A stretch of 64,000 nt of DNA from Pseudopedobacter saltans DSM 12145. Lineage in GTDB: Bacteria > Bacteroidota > Bacteroidia > Sphingobacteriales > Sphingobacteriaceae. A program made the translations under genes and the position numbers. This document shows positions 27,877 through 38,489 of the stretch, piece after piece. The notes under the pieces were generated by a model. That model did not search any database and was not told the DNA's origin. It saw nothing but the letters and a program-made list of their open reading frames with translations. Where the stretch lies: positions 2,852,001-2,916,000 of the forward strand of contig NC_015177.1 of NCBI RefSeq assembly GCF_000190735.1, written 5' to 3'. Within the stretch, counting starts at the first letter, position 1. Every line of letters begins with the position of its first letter.

Positions 27877-29283
27877 TTACATATGTATCGCTCTGTTATC
27901 TGTAGCAGCTAATGCTGCTTCTTTAAACGCTTCGGTATATGTTGGATGTGCATGACAGATTCTGGCTATGTCTTCTGCGCTCGCTCTAAATTCCATAGCT
28001 ACCACTGCTTCTGCAATCATATCGGCTACACGAGGCCCTATCATATGAACGCCTAAAATTTCGTCGGTTTCCGCATCGGCTAATACTTTTACAAAACCAT
28101 CTGTATCCATACTTGCTTTTGCCCTACCACTCGCTTTAAACGGGAAAGCCCCTGTCTTGTATTTCTTTCCTTCTGCTTTTAACTGTTCTTCTGTTAATCC
28201 TACCGAAGCTACTTCTGGCCAGGTGTAAACTACTCCTGGTATTAAATTATAATTAATATGCGGTTTTTGGCCAGCAATTGACTCTACTACAAAAACTCCC
28301 TCTTCTTCCGCTTTATGTGCCAGCATTGCACCGGCAACAACATCACCAATTGCATAAACACCTTTAACAGGCGTTTCTAACTGAGCATTTACCGGAATTT
28401 TCTTACCTCTCTCTTCTAATTTTATTCCGATATTTTCCAGGCCTAAACCTTCCGTATAGGCTGTTCTTCCTACCGCAACTATACAATAATCTCCCTCTAC
28501 TTTTACTACATTCCCTTTTGAATCCAAAGCTTCTACAGTAGTAGATTTACCATTGTTTTTTGCTGCGGTTACTTTGTGACTCAACAAAAACTCCATCCCC
28601 AAAGACTTTTTAAGCACTCTTTGCAATTCTTTACCTAAAGATCCATCCATCGTAGCAATAATAGAATCTGCAAATTCCACTACCGTAACTTTAGATCCTA
28701 AGCGAGCATAAACAGATCCCAACTCCAGGCCTATCACCCCACCACCAATCACTGTCAGCGCCTTTGGTACCTCTGTTAAACTTAAGGCTTCTGTAGATGT
28801 AATAATTCTTTTCTTATCAACTGGTAAAAATGGTAAAGCAGTTGGTTTAGATCCCGTCGCGATAATTACATTTTTACCTGTAATTTCTTGTTCACCGCCT
28901 TTAGTCAATTTGATTTTAATGGTATTTTTATCTTTAAAAGATCCTACACCTTCGTAAGTATCAACTTTGTTCTTTTTCATTAAGAACGTGATACCTGCTG
29001 TATTTTGCGCAATCACTTCATTTTTTCTTTTTATCATTTGCTTGATATTGACTTTTACGTCTTTCACATCAATACCATGCTCTGCAAATGTGTGCTGTGC
29101 GTTATGAAAATGCTCTGAAGAGTCTAATAACGCTTTTGAGGGAATACACCCTACATTTAAACAAGTTCCTCCAAAGGTAGCGTATTTTTCAATCATGGCA
29201 GTTTTAAGACCCAATTGCGCCGAGCGAATTGCTGCAACATATCCTCCAGGTCCAGAACCAATAACGATAACGTCGTATTGCAT
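27877..29283 (-). CDS. lpdA: Dihydrolipoyl dehydrogenase
   Basis: 468 residues. It is the FAD-dependent E3 subunit that reoxidises dihydrolipoamide in the pyruvate and 2-oxoglutarate dehydrogenase complexes and the glycine cleavage system. The FAD motif GSGPGGYVAA is at residues 9-18, the redox disulfide Cys41/Cys46 is in GGTCLNVGCIPSK, an NAD-binding GGGVIGLELGSVYARLG lies near residue 180, and the C-terminal active-site base is in HAHPTYTEAFKEA. No other complex subunit lies beside it. Confidence 0.96.
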   Translation of the reverse strand: MQYDVIVIGSGPGGYVAAIRSAQLGLKTAMIEKYATFGGTCLNVGCIPSKALLDSSEHFHNAQHTFAEHGIDVKDVKVNIKQMIKRKNEVIAQNTAGITFLMKKNKVDTYEGVGSFKDKNTIKIKLTKGGEQEITGKNVIIATGSKPTALPFLPVDKKRIITSTEALSLTEVPKALTVIGGGVIGLELGSVYARLGSKVTVVEFADSIIATMDGSLGKELQRVLKKSLGMEFLLSHKVTAAKNNGKSTTVEALDSKGNVVKVEGDYCIVAVGRTAYTEGLGLENIGIKLEERGKKIPVNAQLETPVKGVYAIGDVVAGAMLAHKAEEEGVFVVESIAGQKPHINYNLIPGVVYTWPEVASVGLTEEQLKAEGKKYKTGAFPFKASGRAKASMDTDGFVKVLADAETDEILGVHMIGPRVADMIAEAVVAMEFRASAEDIARICHAHPTYTEAFKEAALAATDNRAIHM

Positions 29284-29632
29284 AATAGTAGTTTAATTTG
29301 CCATAAAAATAAGGATTAACTTAACTAGAAGCCAAGATTTATTATGTTTTTATTGTAATTAGTTGGCTCGTTGTTAGTCATTAGCATTTAGTCGATAGTA
29401 TTAAGTATCAAGACTGGTGAGTTATCATTCCAACTTTAGATTAATTAATGAGCATGGTTGGTTAGTAGATCATTTATCGACCGTGGCTGTTTTGTTGTAA
29501 AACCTCAAAGCGTACTAAGTTTTCTAAGAATTTAAATCTGTGTCTGCGTATCTTGGCAGTTAATGTAAAAATGAAATAGTAAAAATAAGCCGGAATTTAA
29601 AAGCCAATAAACTTAATAAACCAATAAACTAA
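29284..29632. other. Intergenic region between lpdA and the Pif1-like helicase
   Basis: 349 bases, upstream of lpdA and downstream of the helicase stop (both on the minus strand). It holds lpdA's promoter, not identifiable with confidence. The stretch 29500-29570 (CTCAAAGCGTACTAAG, then CTGTGTCTGCGTATCTTGGC) resembles degraded intergenic repeats seen in this phylum. No ORF, tRNA or strong hairpin is seen. Confidence 0.5.
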
Positions 29633-32092
29633 CTAACTCAAATACTCCTGATAAGTTAAATACTTCATTACGGCCCTTATCTCATTATAGGAAATATCAT
29701 CGCCCAGGGCTTCTTTTGTTTGCGTGGTAGATATAGGTTTGTACTCTTCAACATAGGCTTGTATCTGGCTAGCTTTATCCTTTTCTACAAAACGATGGAT
29801 ATCCAGTTCACCAGTACCAATAAAATGGATCAAGTGGTTCTCTATGGTAGAAGCTGTCAGTCCCCTTTCCATAGCTATTTCCTCCACGGTCTTACCATCA
29901 ATAAACGCATTCAAGGACATTTGTTTCGTATCTACCTTTTCCGGCTTATTAACTTTCACCAAAAGCTGCAATGGGGTTTGAGAAATATTTCTTTTCTCAC
30001 AGTATTCAGTCACCATTCCAAGAATTTCGGCACCAAACTGTTTGATTTTTGCTTTACCAATTCCCTTTATACTTTCCAGCTCGGCGAAATTGGATGGCAA
30101 TTTATTTACCAGCTCGGTTAAGGCTTTCTGCGGAAGAATCATATATACAGGAACATTATTATCTGCTGCTAAGTCGTCCCGCCATGATTTTATAGTTTTA
30201 TAAAGTTCTGGATGTTTAATTCCTGCGGCAACTTTAGTTTCTTTCCGGGTTGTTACTTGCACTTTCTCCAGATTAATAAAATCAATTTCCGCGTTTGCCC
30301 GACATTTAATATAACTTAGTGTCTCAAAACCTTCGAGGCTGTTTTTAAGCACAGATCGTTTAATGAAAACCTCTTTTTTAAGCTTATTAAGTACTTCGCT
30401 CATACTTTCTTTTACCGCTTTATTATCGGCTTCAAAACTCACTTTATCCATCCCGGCAATAATCACCTCATCTATCTTATCTACAAAATAACGGCAGGCC
30501 TTTTTTACCCTTTCCTGAAGATCCCCATTGTCTTCGGGCAACTGATTTTGTTGAAGCTGTACATTCAAGTGCTTTTTATACGATTCGGAAATGGCGTAAA
30601 TAGTTTTTTCCGCATTTTCCCTTACCTCATTTACATTATCAAGGAATCCAACAGAAATTACCTGATGATAATCTTCAGCAATTCTTTTACACTGAAATAA
30701 AGTTCCTTTGATATCTTTAAAATCAAAAAGCTCATACAAAAGTCCCTGCTGAAAAAAGGCTTTAGCCTGTTGCAATTGTTCTGAATTGGGTGTGTTATTT
30801 TCTGCTTCTTTGGTATAATGAGCTACTACCCCATCGGTTTTGATGCTATTGAAGGTCAATGGAGTACGAAGTACCATTCCTTCAAAGCTTCTGCAACGGC
30901 TTAATGCTACGTAAACCTGACCATGAGCAAAAGCCGCATTTGCGTCTATAATCGCTTTATCAAAAGTCAAGCCCTGACTTTTATGAATTGTTATCGCCCA
31001 GGCTGTCCTTAATGGATATTGAATAAAACTGCCAACCTGCTTTTCTTCTATTTCTTTAGTAGCGGGATTAAGTTCATATTTAACATTTTGCCATTCAGCC
31101 TTACGCACATATATTTCGTTTAAATCCTGGGGACATTTCACCCAAATCACATCATCTTCAATCCGGGTAATCTTTCCAATTTTTCCGTTATAATAAAATT
31201 TATCTCTGGAAGAATCATTTTTCACAAACATAACCTGTGCTCCCACTTTCAACTCCAGGTTTTCCGCATTGGGATAAGAAAATTCTGGAAAGTCGCCAGA
31301 AATATCAGCTTTGAAAACATGACTTTTCACTTTTATCTTCCCCAGCTTTTCGTCATTAATCTGATTTGCAGAATAATTATGAGAAGTAAGTGTTATATAG
31401 CCTTCATCTTCATCCGGATTAAAATTTTCTATATACCTTTGGTTAAGCGCATTCAGCACTTCCAGGTCTATATTGTTTTCCCTTACTTTATTCAACAATC
31501 CAATAAACAAATCATCTGACTGGCGGTAGATATGCTTTAATTCTATAGCTATCGGATAACTTTCCTGTAAAGCTTTGCTACTGAAAAAATAAGGATTAGA
31601 ATAATGATCTTTCAGCAAAGACCATTCATCGTCTTTAACCACTGGAGAAAGCTGATGTAAGTCACCTATCATCAACAATTGGACACCACCAAAAGGCTTG
31701 GTTCTATCTCTATATCTGCGTAAAACCTCATCAATATGATCTAAGGTGTCTGAACGTACCATACTGATCTCATCAATCACCAAAAGATCTATGCTTTTAA
31801 TAAGATTGATTTTTTCGCCTCTGATCCGCATCGCCGAAGCGCTTCTACCTCTGTCCTGACCGGGAATATAAGGTCCAAATGGCAACTGAAAAAAAGAATG
31901 AATAGTTGCACCACCTGCATTAATAGCAGCGACTCCTGTAGGGGCGACAACAACCGTTCTTTTAGGGCAATTCTTCCTTAAATTATGCAAAAAAGTCGTT
32001 TTACCAGTCCCTGCCTTACCGGTAAGGAAAATATTTCTATCGGTAAACTGAACAAATTCGTTTGCTAACTTAAGTTGATGATTCTCTGCCAT
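29633..32092 (-). CDS. Pif1-like DNA helicase with HRDC-like and HTH C-terminal domains
   Basis: 819 residues. Superfamily 1B helicase motifs are in order: Walker A GKAGTGKTTFL (residues ~25-35), VVAPTGVAAINAGG, Walker B LVIDEISMVRSD, LLMIGDLHQLSPV, and motifs V/VI IHKSQGLTFDKAIID and VYVALSRCRSFEGM at about 365-405. This is the Pif1/RecD-like type that unwinds 5'-3' and acts on structured DNA. The C-terminal ~200 residues add an HRDC-like region (LYKTIKSWRDDLAADNNVP) and a helix-turn-helix tail (GKTVEEIAMERGLTASTIENH) of the sort seen in RecQ-family proteins. The fusion is common in Bacteroidota. A TATATTTG box lies just upstream. Confidence 0.9.
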   Translation of the reverse strand: MAENHQLKLANEFVQFTDRNIFLTGKAGTGKTTFLHNLRKNCPKRTVVVAPTGVAAINAGGATIHSFFQLPFGPYIPGQDRGRSASAMRIRGEKINLIKSIDLLVIDEISMVRSDTLDHIDEVLRRYRDRTKPFGGVQLLMIGDLHQLSPVVKDDEWSLLKDHYSNPYFFSSKALQESYPIAIELKHIYRQSDDLFIGLLNKVRENNIDLEVLNALNQRYIENFNPDEDEGYITLTSHNYSANQINDEKLGKIKVKSHVFKADISGDFPEFSYPNAENLELKVGAQVMFVKNDSSRDKFYYNGKIGKITRIEDDVIWVKCPQDLNEIYVRKAEWQNVKYELNPATKEIEEKQVGSFIQYPLRTAWAITIHKSQGLTFDKAIIDANAAFAHGQVYVALSRCRSFEGMVLRTPLTFNSIKTDGVVAHYTKEAENNTPNSEQLQQAKAFFQQGLLYELFDFKDIKGTLFQCKRIAEDYHQVISVGFLDNVNEVRENAEKTIYAISESYKKHLNVQLQQNQLPEDNGDLQERVKKACRYFVDKIDEVIIAGMDKVSFEADNKAVKESMSEVLNKLKKEVFIKRSVLKNSLEGFETLSYIKCRANAEIDFINLEKVQVTTRKETKVAAGIKHPELYKTIKSWRDDLAADNNVPVYMILPQKALTELVNKLPSNFAELESIKGIGKAKIKQFGAEILGMVTEYCEKRNISQTPLQLLVKVNKPEKVDTKQMSLNAFIDGKTVEEIAMERGLTASTIENHLIHFIGTGELDIHRFVEKDKASQIQAYVEEYKPISTTQTKEALGDDISYNEIRAVMKYLTYQEYLS

Positions 32093-32102
32093 AAGTAGGC
32101 AT

Positions 32103-32110
32103 CAAATATA
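32103..32110 (-). promoter_or_regulatory. -7 box of the Pif1-like helicase gene
   Basis: The minus strand reads TATATTTG, an exact TAnnTTTG, 10 bases before the ATG at 32092, predicting a leader of about six bases. No -33 match. Confidence 0.4.
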
Positions 32111-32191
32111 CATAACAAAAGTTGAAGTGTGGTAAAAACTCAAATAAGGAAAGTACTTTCAGGTCGTAAAAACAAGAGGTTGCTATTGACA

Positions 32192-32224
32192 CAAAAAAAG
32201 CCCCTCCAATTCAGGAAGGGCTTT
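32192..32224 (-). terminator. Terminator of gnd
   Basis: AAAGCCC (32197-32203) and GGGCTTT (32218-32224) with an inner TCC/GGA pairing. On the minus strand the stem is followed by seven T. Confidence 0.85.
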
Positions 32225-32246
32225 GCTATTTTGATGAGATTTCTCC

Positions 32247-33704
32247 TTATACGTCGTAAGTAGTAGAAGCTGTATTACCACCTCTACCTGTCCAGTTCGT
32301 ATGGAAAAACTGACCTCTTGGTTTGTCAATTCTCTCGTAAGTATGAGCACCGAAGTAGTCGCGTTGAGCTTGTAACAAGTTTGCCGGTAATCTTTCGCAT
32401 CTGTAACCATCGTAATAGTTCATACCTGCACTTAAACAAGGAACCGGAATTCCGTTTAATGTTGCTGTAGCAACCACTTGTCTTAAACCGTTTTGACAAG
32501 CTTGAATTTTATCTGCGAAATATTCGTCTAATAATAAATTAGATAATGCTGGATTTTTATCAAATGCTTCTTTGATATTTCCTAAGAAACGAGAACGGAT
32601 AATACATCCACCTCTCCACATTAAAGCAATATTTCCGTAGCTTAATTCCCAACCGTACTCTTCTGCCGCAGCTCTCATCATTTGATAGCCCTGAGCATAA
32701 GAAATTACTTTTGCAGCATATAATGCATCTCTTAAGTTGTTAATCATTTCTTGCTTATCGCCATTGAAAGAAGCTTTTGGTCCAGCTGTCAATACTTTAG
32801 AAGCCTGAACACGCTCGTCTTTCATTGCAGACAAACATCTTGCAAATACAGACTCAGTAATTAAAGTTAAAGGAATACCTAACTCTAATGCTACAGTACC
32901 TGTCCACTTACCTGTACCTTTTTGACCAGCTGTATCTAAAATTTTATCTATGATAGGTGTACCATCTTCTTCTTTGTAAGCTAAGATATCACGAGTGATT
33001 TCTACTAAGTAGCTATCTAATTCACCTTCATTCCACTCTTTGAAAACCTCATGCATTTCATCAGTAGACATAGTTAACACATCTTTCATAATGTGGTATA
33101 CCTCGTTGATCAATTGCATATCTCCATACTCGATACCGTTGTGTACCATTTTAACGAAGTGCCCAGCACCTCCATCACCTACCCAGTCACAGCAAGGAGA
33201 ACCGTCATCAACTTTTGCGGCAATACCCTGGAAAATAGGTTTTACAGCTGGCCAAGCAGCTTTAGAACCACCCGGCATAATTGAAGGACCTAATAAAGCA
33301 CCTTCTTCACCACCAGAAACACCAGAACCGATAAAATACAGACCTTTACTTTCTACATATTTTACGCGACGCTCTGTATCAGGGAAATGAGAGTTACCAC
33401 CATCGATAATGATATCTCCTTTATCTAAGTGTGGGATTAATAAATCGATAAAATCATCAACAGGTTTACCTGCTTTAACCATTAACATGATTTTTCTAGG
33501 TGATTTTAAAGAACTTACTAAATCTTCAATTGATTTCGCTCCGTAAATGTTTTTGCCTTTTGCTCTTCCGTTTACAAAGTTCTCTACTTTATCTGTAGTA
33601 CGATTGTAAGCAGTTACATGAAAACCTTTGCTTTCCATGTTTAAAATAAGGTTTTCACCCATTACGGCCAAGCCTATTACCCCTATATCGGATACTTCTT
33701 TCAT
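32247..33704 (-). CDS. gnd: 6-phosphogluconate dehydrogenase (decarboxylating)
   Basis: 485 residues. It oxidises 6-phosphogluconate to ribulose 5-phosphate and CO2 with NADP in the oxidative pentose phosphate path. The nucleotide-binding GLAVMGENLILNM is at the N-terminus (residues ~10-22), followed by AYNRTTDK, which fits NADP. IIDGGNSHFPDTERR, SGVSGGEEGALLGPSIMPGG and the catalytic lysine segment GHFVKMVHNGIEYGDMQ are all intact. It is divergent from eno and has a good promoter. Confidence 0.96.
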   Translation of the reverse strand: MKEVSDIGVIGLAVMGENLILNMESKGFHVTAYNRTTDKVENFVNGRAKGKNIYGAKSIEDLVSSLKSPRKIMLMVKAGKPVDDFIDLLIPHLDKGDIIIDGGNSHFPDTERRVKYVESKGLYFIGSGVSGGEEGALLGPSIMPGGSKAAWPAVKPIFQGIAAKVDDGSPCCDWVGDGGAGHFVKMVHNGIEYGDMQLINEVYHIMKDVLTMSTDEMHEVFKEWNEGELDSYLVEITRDILAYKEEDGTPIIDKILDTAGQKGTGKWTGTVALELGIPLTLITESVFARCLSAMKDERVQASKVLTAGPKASFNGDKQEMINNLRDALYAAKVISYAQGYQMMRAAAEEYGWELSYGNIALMWRGGCIIRSRFLGNIKEAFDKNPALSNLLLDEYFADKIQACQNGLRQVVATATLNGIPVPCLSAGMNYYDGYRCERLPANLLQAQRDYFGAHTYERIDKPRGQFFHTNWTGRGGNTASTTYDV

Positions 33705-33756
33705 AATTAAGTATTTAAATATCTAGATTAATGTAATTTTAGAAATAAAAACGCCC

Positions 33757-33788
33757 CAAATATAACACGCTTAAATATTAAAACCAAT
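33757..33788 (-). promoter_or_regulatory. Promoter of gnd
   Basis: On the minus strand ATTG (33785-33788), a 20-base spacer, and TATATTTG (33757-33764) match the Bacteroidota TTTG-N19-21-TAnnTTTG pattern except one base. It lies 52 bases before the start codon. Confidence 0.65.
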
Positions 33789-34043
33789 TTGTTACTTTAA
33801 AATTAGGGGTAATAATCTTAAAAATTTTATGGCTCAATATTATTTTTCTATGAGATATAGATATATTACAACTGTTAGGTCATAATATAAGAATAATAAT
33901 TACCTTTTCTAAATTTCCGGTTATATGTTCTATGCTGATTTTCAAATCACACAAAATCGTACAGGTCATCATAAATCAATGAAAAATTAACAATTTATTA
34001 TTTGCAAAGTCGATATTTTTTCAACACAACTATACTTTTTTTG

Positions 34044-34051
34044 TATATTTG
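34044..34051 (+). promoter_or_regulatory. -7 box of eno
   Basis: TATATTTG is an exact TAnnTTTG, 70 bases before the eno ATG. The -33 site is TTTC with a 21-base spacer, one base off consensus. The predicted leader of ~66 bases is long for this window. Confidence 0.5.
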
Positions 34052-34109
34052 AAAGTTTGATTTTTTAACAGTGTATTCCCACACTAAGAAAGAGAAGAAA
34101 AAGATTTAA

Positions 34110-35417
<1,308 letters not shown>

Positions 35418-35464
35418 TAATTGAGAGACAGAATAAAAAAGGGCGAATATTTAAATCAGTCATG

Positions 35465-35492
35465 GTCGGAAGATTTTTCTTCCGACTTTTTT
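35465..35492 (+). terminator. Inward terminator at the IS left end
   Basis: GTCGGAAGA (35465-35473) and TCTTCCGAC (35478-35486) form a perfect 9-bp hairpin with a TTTT loop and a six-T tail. It uses part of the left inverted repeat. It would stop eno transcripts from running into the transposase gene, limiting transposase expression and replacing eno's lost terminator. Confidence 0.8.
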
Positions 35493-35595
35493 GTTTTAAG
35501 GAGGTTTGTTTTGTATGTAATACATTGGCAATCAATAATTTATATTGTTTTTATTGGTTATTATTTGTATCTTAATCACTGGTAATAAATAATAT

Positions 35596-36810
35596 ATGGC
35601 CATCTTCAAGGATCACAACATCACCGTAAAACAGCTTCTTGGCTTCATTCCTGAAGCACTTTTATCAAATTTGTCTCTCACTACCAGGATCGACCACTAC
35701 GCAAAGGTTCTGAAAGGAAATAAGCTGTTCTATTTGTTGTTCTATGGTATTCTGGACAATGACAGACTGAGTCAGCGAACCCTGGAAGATACGTTTAATG
35801 ATTCTATATTCAAGATGCTTTTCAATCTCGATGAAGATGAAACGGTACGTAGAAGCTCCATTTCTGAGCGATTGTCCAAGATTGATCCTGACTATTTTAA
35901 GCAGATATATGATTGTATCTATGAGCAATTTTCCAGAGCTTATACATCAACAGAGAGAAAGAAGAACAATCTGATCAGGGTAGATAGCTCAATGGTCAGT
36001 GAAAGTGTTGGTAAGCTTATGGAAGGGATTGATAACAAAAGCGGTAAAAAGGCGGTCAAATATAGCATTGGCTTTGACGGTGTTTTGCCCTGCCATTCAT
36101 CAGTGTTCACCAGTCCAAACTATGGTAACGAAGATAATGCGTTGCCGGAAGTTGTAAGGGAGCATGTAAAAAAGGAAACTGGCCACCAGAATATCTATGT
36201 GATGGACAGGGGGCTGCAATCCACCAGAACGATAGCTGCTTTCAACAAGGAGAAGATAACTTTCGTTTGCAGATCAAAGGAAAACAGGAAACTGGTTGAA
36301 CTGGACTCTCTTATTACTGAGGGAATGGAACTCGATCTGGGCGAATCGTTACTGGTCAGCGACCGTAAAGTCCAGCTTTACACCGGTATTCCCATTAATA
36401 AAAACGGCAAAAAATATTATAGCGAAGAACTGGTAGACACCCATTTTCGGCTTGTAGTAGTTAAGGGTAAAGGAGATCAAAAGCAATATTGGCTACTGAC
36501 CAATGACTTCGAAAGCTCAGCGGCAGACATTTCAAAAGCATACAGAAGGCGTTGGGACATAGAGGTCTTTTTCAGGTTCTTAAAACAGGAACTCAATGTA
36601 AGTCACCTTGTTTCGCTTAACAAAAATGGGATACAGGTAATACTATACATGACACTGATCGTTGCTATGATGCTGTTGATGTACAAGAAAGCTAACAACA
36701 TCGGTTACAAAACGGCCAAAAGACGTTTCGCTATGGAGCTCAGAGAGCTTACCATTGCTATGATTGTTCTGCAATGTGGTGGAGACCCAGGACTTTTTTT
36801 TAAAACATAA
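35596..36810 (+). CDS. IS4 family transposase
   Basis: 404 residues. DDE elements typical of IS4 transposases are visible: the first Asp in LIRVDSSMVSES (~residue 127), the second in YVMDRGLQSTRTIAAF (~residue 201), and the Y-R-E-K signature in YRRRWDIEVFFRFLKQELN near residue 315. It encodes the complete cut-and-paste enzyme. There is no internal stop or frameshift, so it may be active. It is the sole gene of the element. Confidence 0.93.
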   Translation: MAIFKDHNITVKQLLGFIPEALLSNLSLTTRIDHYAKVLKGNKLFYLLFYGILDNDRLSQRTLEDTFNDSIFKMLFNLDEDETVRRSSISERLSKIDPDYFKQIYDCIYEQFSRAYTSTERKKNNLIRVDSSMVSESVGKLMEGIDNKSGKKAVKYSIGFDGVLPCHSSVFTSPNYGNEDNALPEVVREHVKKETGHQNIYVMDRGLQSTRTIAAFNKEKITFVCRSKENRKLVELDSLITEGMELDLGESLLVSDRKVQLYTGIPINKNGKKYYSEELVDTHFRLVVVKGKGDQKQYWLLTNDFESSAADISKAYRRRWDIEVFFRFLKQELNVSHLVSLNKNGIQVILYMTLIVAMMLLMYKKANNIGYKTAKRRFAMELRELTIAMIVLQCGGDPGLFFKT

Positions 36811-36861
36811 AAAATGGCCAGAATTTCTTCCGACCATTCGTGATATTTAAATCGCCCTTTT

Positions 36862-37068
36862 TTATTTCCTATTATTTTTATCAACCTTAGTTAATTCATT
36901 ACTATCATGTCTCTGATTGGGCTTTCTTTCTTGATTAGCATGCGATGCACTGCTGGCATTAGGCATACGGTGTCCTTCTCTTTCCTTTACCTGTACAAAA
37001 GATCTGTCTGAAGTAGCCCTCCCTTGCACATCTTTTCCTGACTGATGACTTTTCGATTGATTTTTCAT
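36862..37068 (-). CDS. Small basic hydrophilic protein, unknown
   Basis: 68 residues from the ATG at 37068 (MKNQSKSHQSGKDVQGRATS); the longer frame to 37101 adds a hydrophobic stretch that does not look native. The protein is rich in Lys, Arg, Ser, Asn and Gln, with no hydrophobic core, and is probably disordered. No family is recognised. Its stop codon overlaps the right half of the former shared terminator, which the IS has split, so its transcript may now run into the IS. Confidence 0.5.
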   Translation of the reverse strand: MKNQSKSHQSGKDVQGRATSDRSFVQVKEREGHRMPNASSASHANQERKPNQRHDSNELTKVDKNNRK

Positions 37069-37471
37069 AACTAATAGATTTAAATGAATAAAAGAATGCA
37101 CAAAGAGTATGCCTTTTCTTTATGATATATCAGTTCATTCTTTGTCGAGAAGTACTAAGTCGGAGGACCGGAACCGGAAGTAAGAAAGAGGTCCATTGAT
37201 TATTAATTTTTAGTTTTCAGCTTGTTGTTGGGAATGGGAAATAATGCAAGATCGACGGTGAGTAAAGTCAGAGATATGGATAGAAAATATTTGGGGACGT
37301 TTATTTAAAGACTTATGAAGCTTCTTACCCGATTATTAACACAGTTACTTTACGCTTCTTACTACTAAAGATTTGTAATCTTTAAGCTTCTTAAAAGTCA
37401 TTAATCAGTCAGAATACAAACTATGACTTTGTGAAACAAGCCAAACACCTATAAATCTTTAAATTTGGTCT
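37069..37471. other. Intergenic region before the flavin monooxygenase
   Basis: 403 bases between divergent genes. It contains a small palindrome (AAAGATT TGT AATCTTT near 37366-37382) and the -7 box listed separately. No credible ORF or RNA gene is seen. Confidence 0.5.
37460..37467 (+). promoter_or_regulatory. -7 box adjacent to the flavin monooxygenase start
   Basis: TAAATTTG ends four bases before the ATG at 37472, so the predicted transcript start coincides with the start codon. No consensus -33 element. Confidence 0.45.
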
Positions 37472-38485
37472 ATGGATATAAAGCTAAGTGTACTAGATCA
37501 AACTCCTATCAGAAAGGGAAGTAACGCCAATGAATCTCTTCAGGAGACCATTCAATTGGCTAAGCTCGCTGATGAATTGGGTTACACACGCTACTGGTTG
37601 AGTGAGCATCACAATTCCGAAATGCTCGCAACAGGATCTCCAGAATTAATGATTGCCCGTTTGGGTGCCGATACAAAGAATATTCGTTTAGGTTCTGGTG
37701 GAATGATGATGCCTAATCACAGCACACTTCGAATTGCTGAAAATTTCAGGGTATTAGAAGCTCTTTATCCTAACAGAATTGATTTGGGAATGGGAAGAGC
37801 ACCGGGCGGAGACAGAGTAACAGCACATTTACTAAATCCATCAAATAACTTTGACCCAAAGGATTATATCCAACAACTAAAAGATGTTAAATGCTATTTT
37901 AACGAGGAGCCAATAGACGGGATTTCCGAGATAATGATTAAAGCTATTCCTTCTATTACCACTTCTCCTGATCTATGGATTTTAACATCCAGTGGTGAAA
38001 GTGCTTTGATCGCTGCTTATATGGGAATGGCATGTTCTTTTGCACAATTTATAAATCCTATTGGCGGGGCGGAAGCATTAAAGGTATATCGGGAGAAATT
38101 TGTCCCTTCACCTGAATTACCGGAACCGCAAACCAGTGTTGGTATATTTGGCTTCTGTGCTGAGGACGAAGAAAAAGTAAAGCAAGTACAGGCTTATATG
38201 GATTATAGATTACTTAGCTTCGAAAAAGGGTTACATAATATACAATTCGACTACAATGATATAAAAGACATTAAATATGATGCTTACGATATGCAACGTA
38301 TTGATAGAAATAGAAAGCGCACTATAATAGGAACACCCGATGTAATGAAAGAGAGAATCATAGCTCTCTCTACTGAATTGGACACTAATGAAGTAATCAT
38401 ATCAACTTATACAAGCTGTACTGAAGACAGGCTAAACTCCTACCGTTTACTCGCTAAGGTTTTCAATATTAAAAAAGGAGAATAG
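37472..38485 (+). CDS. LLM class flavin-dependent oxidoreductase
   Basis: 337 residues of the bacterial luciferase-like monooxygenase superfamily (MsnO8-like subgroup). LSVLDQTPIRKGSNANESL is the typical N-terminus, followed by GYTRYWLSEHHN, RLGSGGMMMPNHSTLRIAE and RIDLGMGRAPGGD, which shape the FMN and substrate pocket. It is cytosolic and uses FMN; the substrate is unknown. A four-base gap to the next gene suggests co-transcription. The predicted mRNA is leaderless. Confidence 0.92.
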   Translation: MDIKLSVLDQTPIRKGSNANESLQETIQLAKLADELGYTRYWLSEHHNSEMLATGSPELMIARLGADTKNIRLGSGGMMMPNHSTLRIAENFRVLEALYPNRIDLGMGRAPGGDRVTAHLLNPSNNFDPKDYIQQLKDVKCYFNEEPIDGISEIMIKAIPSITTSPDLWILTSSGESALIAAYMGMACSFAQFINPIGGAEALKVYREKFVPSPELPEPQTSVGIFGFCAEDEEKVKQVQAYMDYRLLSFEKGLHNIQFDYNDIKDIKYDAYDMQRIDRNRKRTIIGTPDVMKERIIALSTELDTNEVIISTYTSCTEDRLNSYRLLAKVFNIKKGE

Positions 38486-38489
38486 GACA

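Larger units (their letters stand above)
35457..36842 (+). mobile_element. IS4-like insertion sequence, 1386 bp
   Basis: The element is bounded by a 10-bp direct repeat ATATTTAAAT (35447-35456 and 36843-36852), read as the target duplication. Its ends are imperfect inverted repeats: left CAGTCATGGTCGGAAGA, right (reverse complement) CACGAATGGTCGGAAGA. It carries one transposase gene. Size, one ORF and 10-bp duplication fit the IS4 family. It is the only complete IS in the window and looks intact. Confidence 0.85.
35432..36866. terminator. Former eno terminator, interrupted by the IS
   Basis: Left half AATAAAAAAGGGCGA (35432-35446) and right half TCGCCCTTTTTTATT (36852-36866) are perfect reverse complements. 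Removing the element and one copy of its target duplication leaves a classical bidirectional terminator with loop ATATTTAAA. It would have served eno on the plus strand and the gene at 36862-37068 on the minus strand. Confidence 0.75.

Noticed and set aside
33040-33390. Long open frame antisense to gnd
   Set aside because: It is a shadow of a strongly conserved gene on the other strand and has no family-like motif.
35432-35446. IS inverted repeats extended outward to AATAAAAAAGGGCGA
   Set aside because: The direct repeat ATATTTAAAT inside these arms marks the true target duplication, so the outer arms are host terminator sequence.
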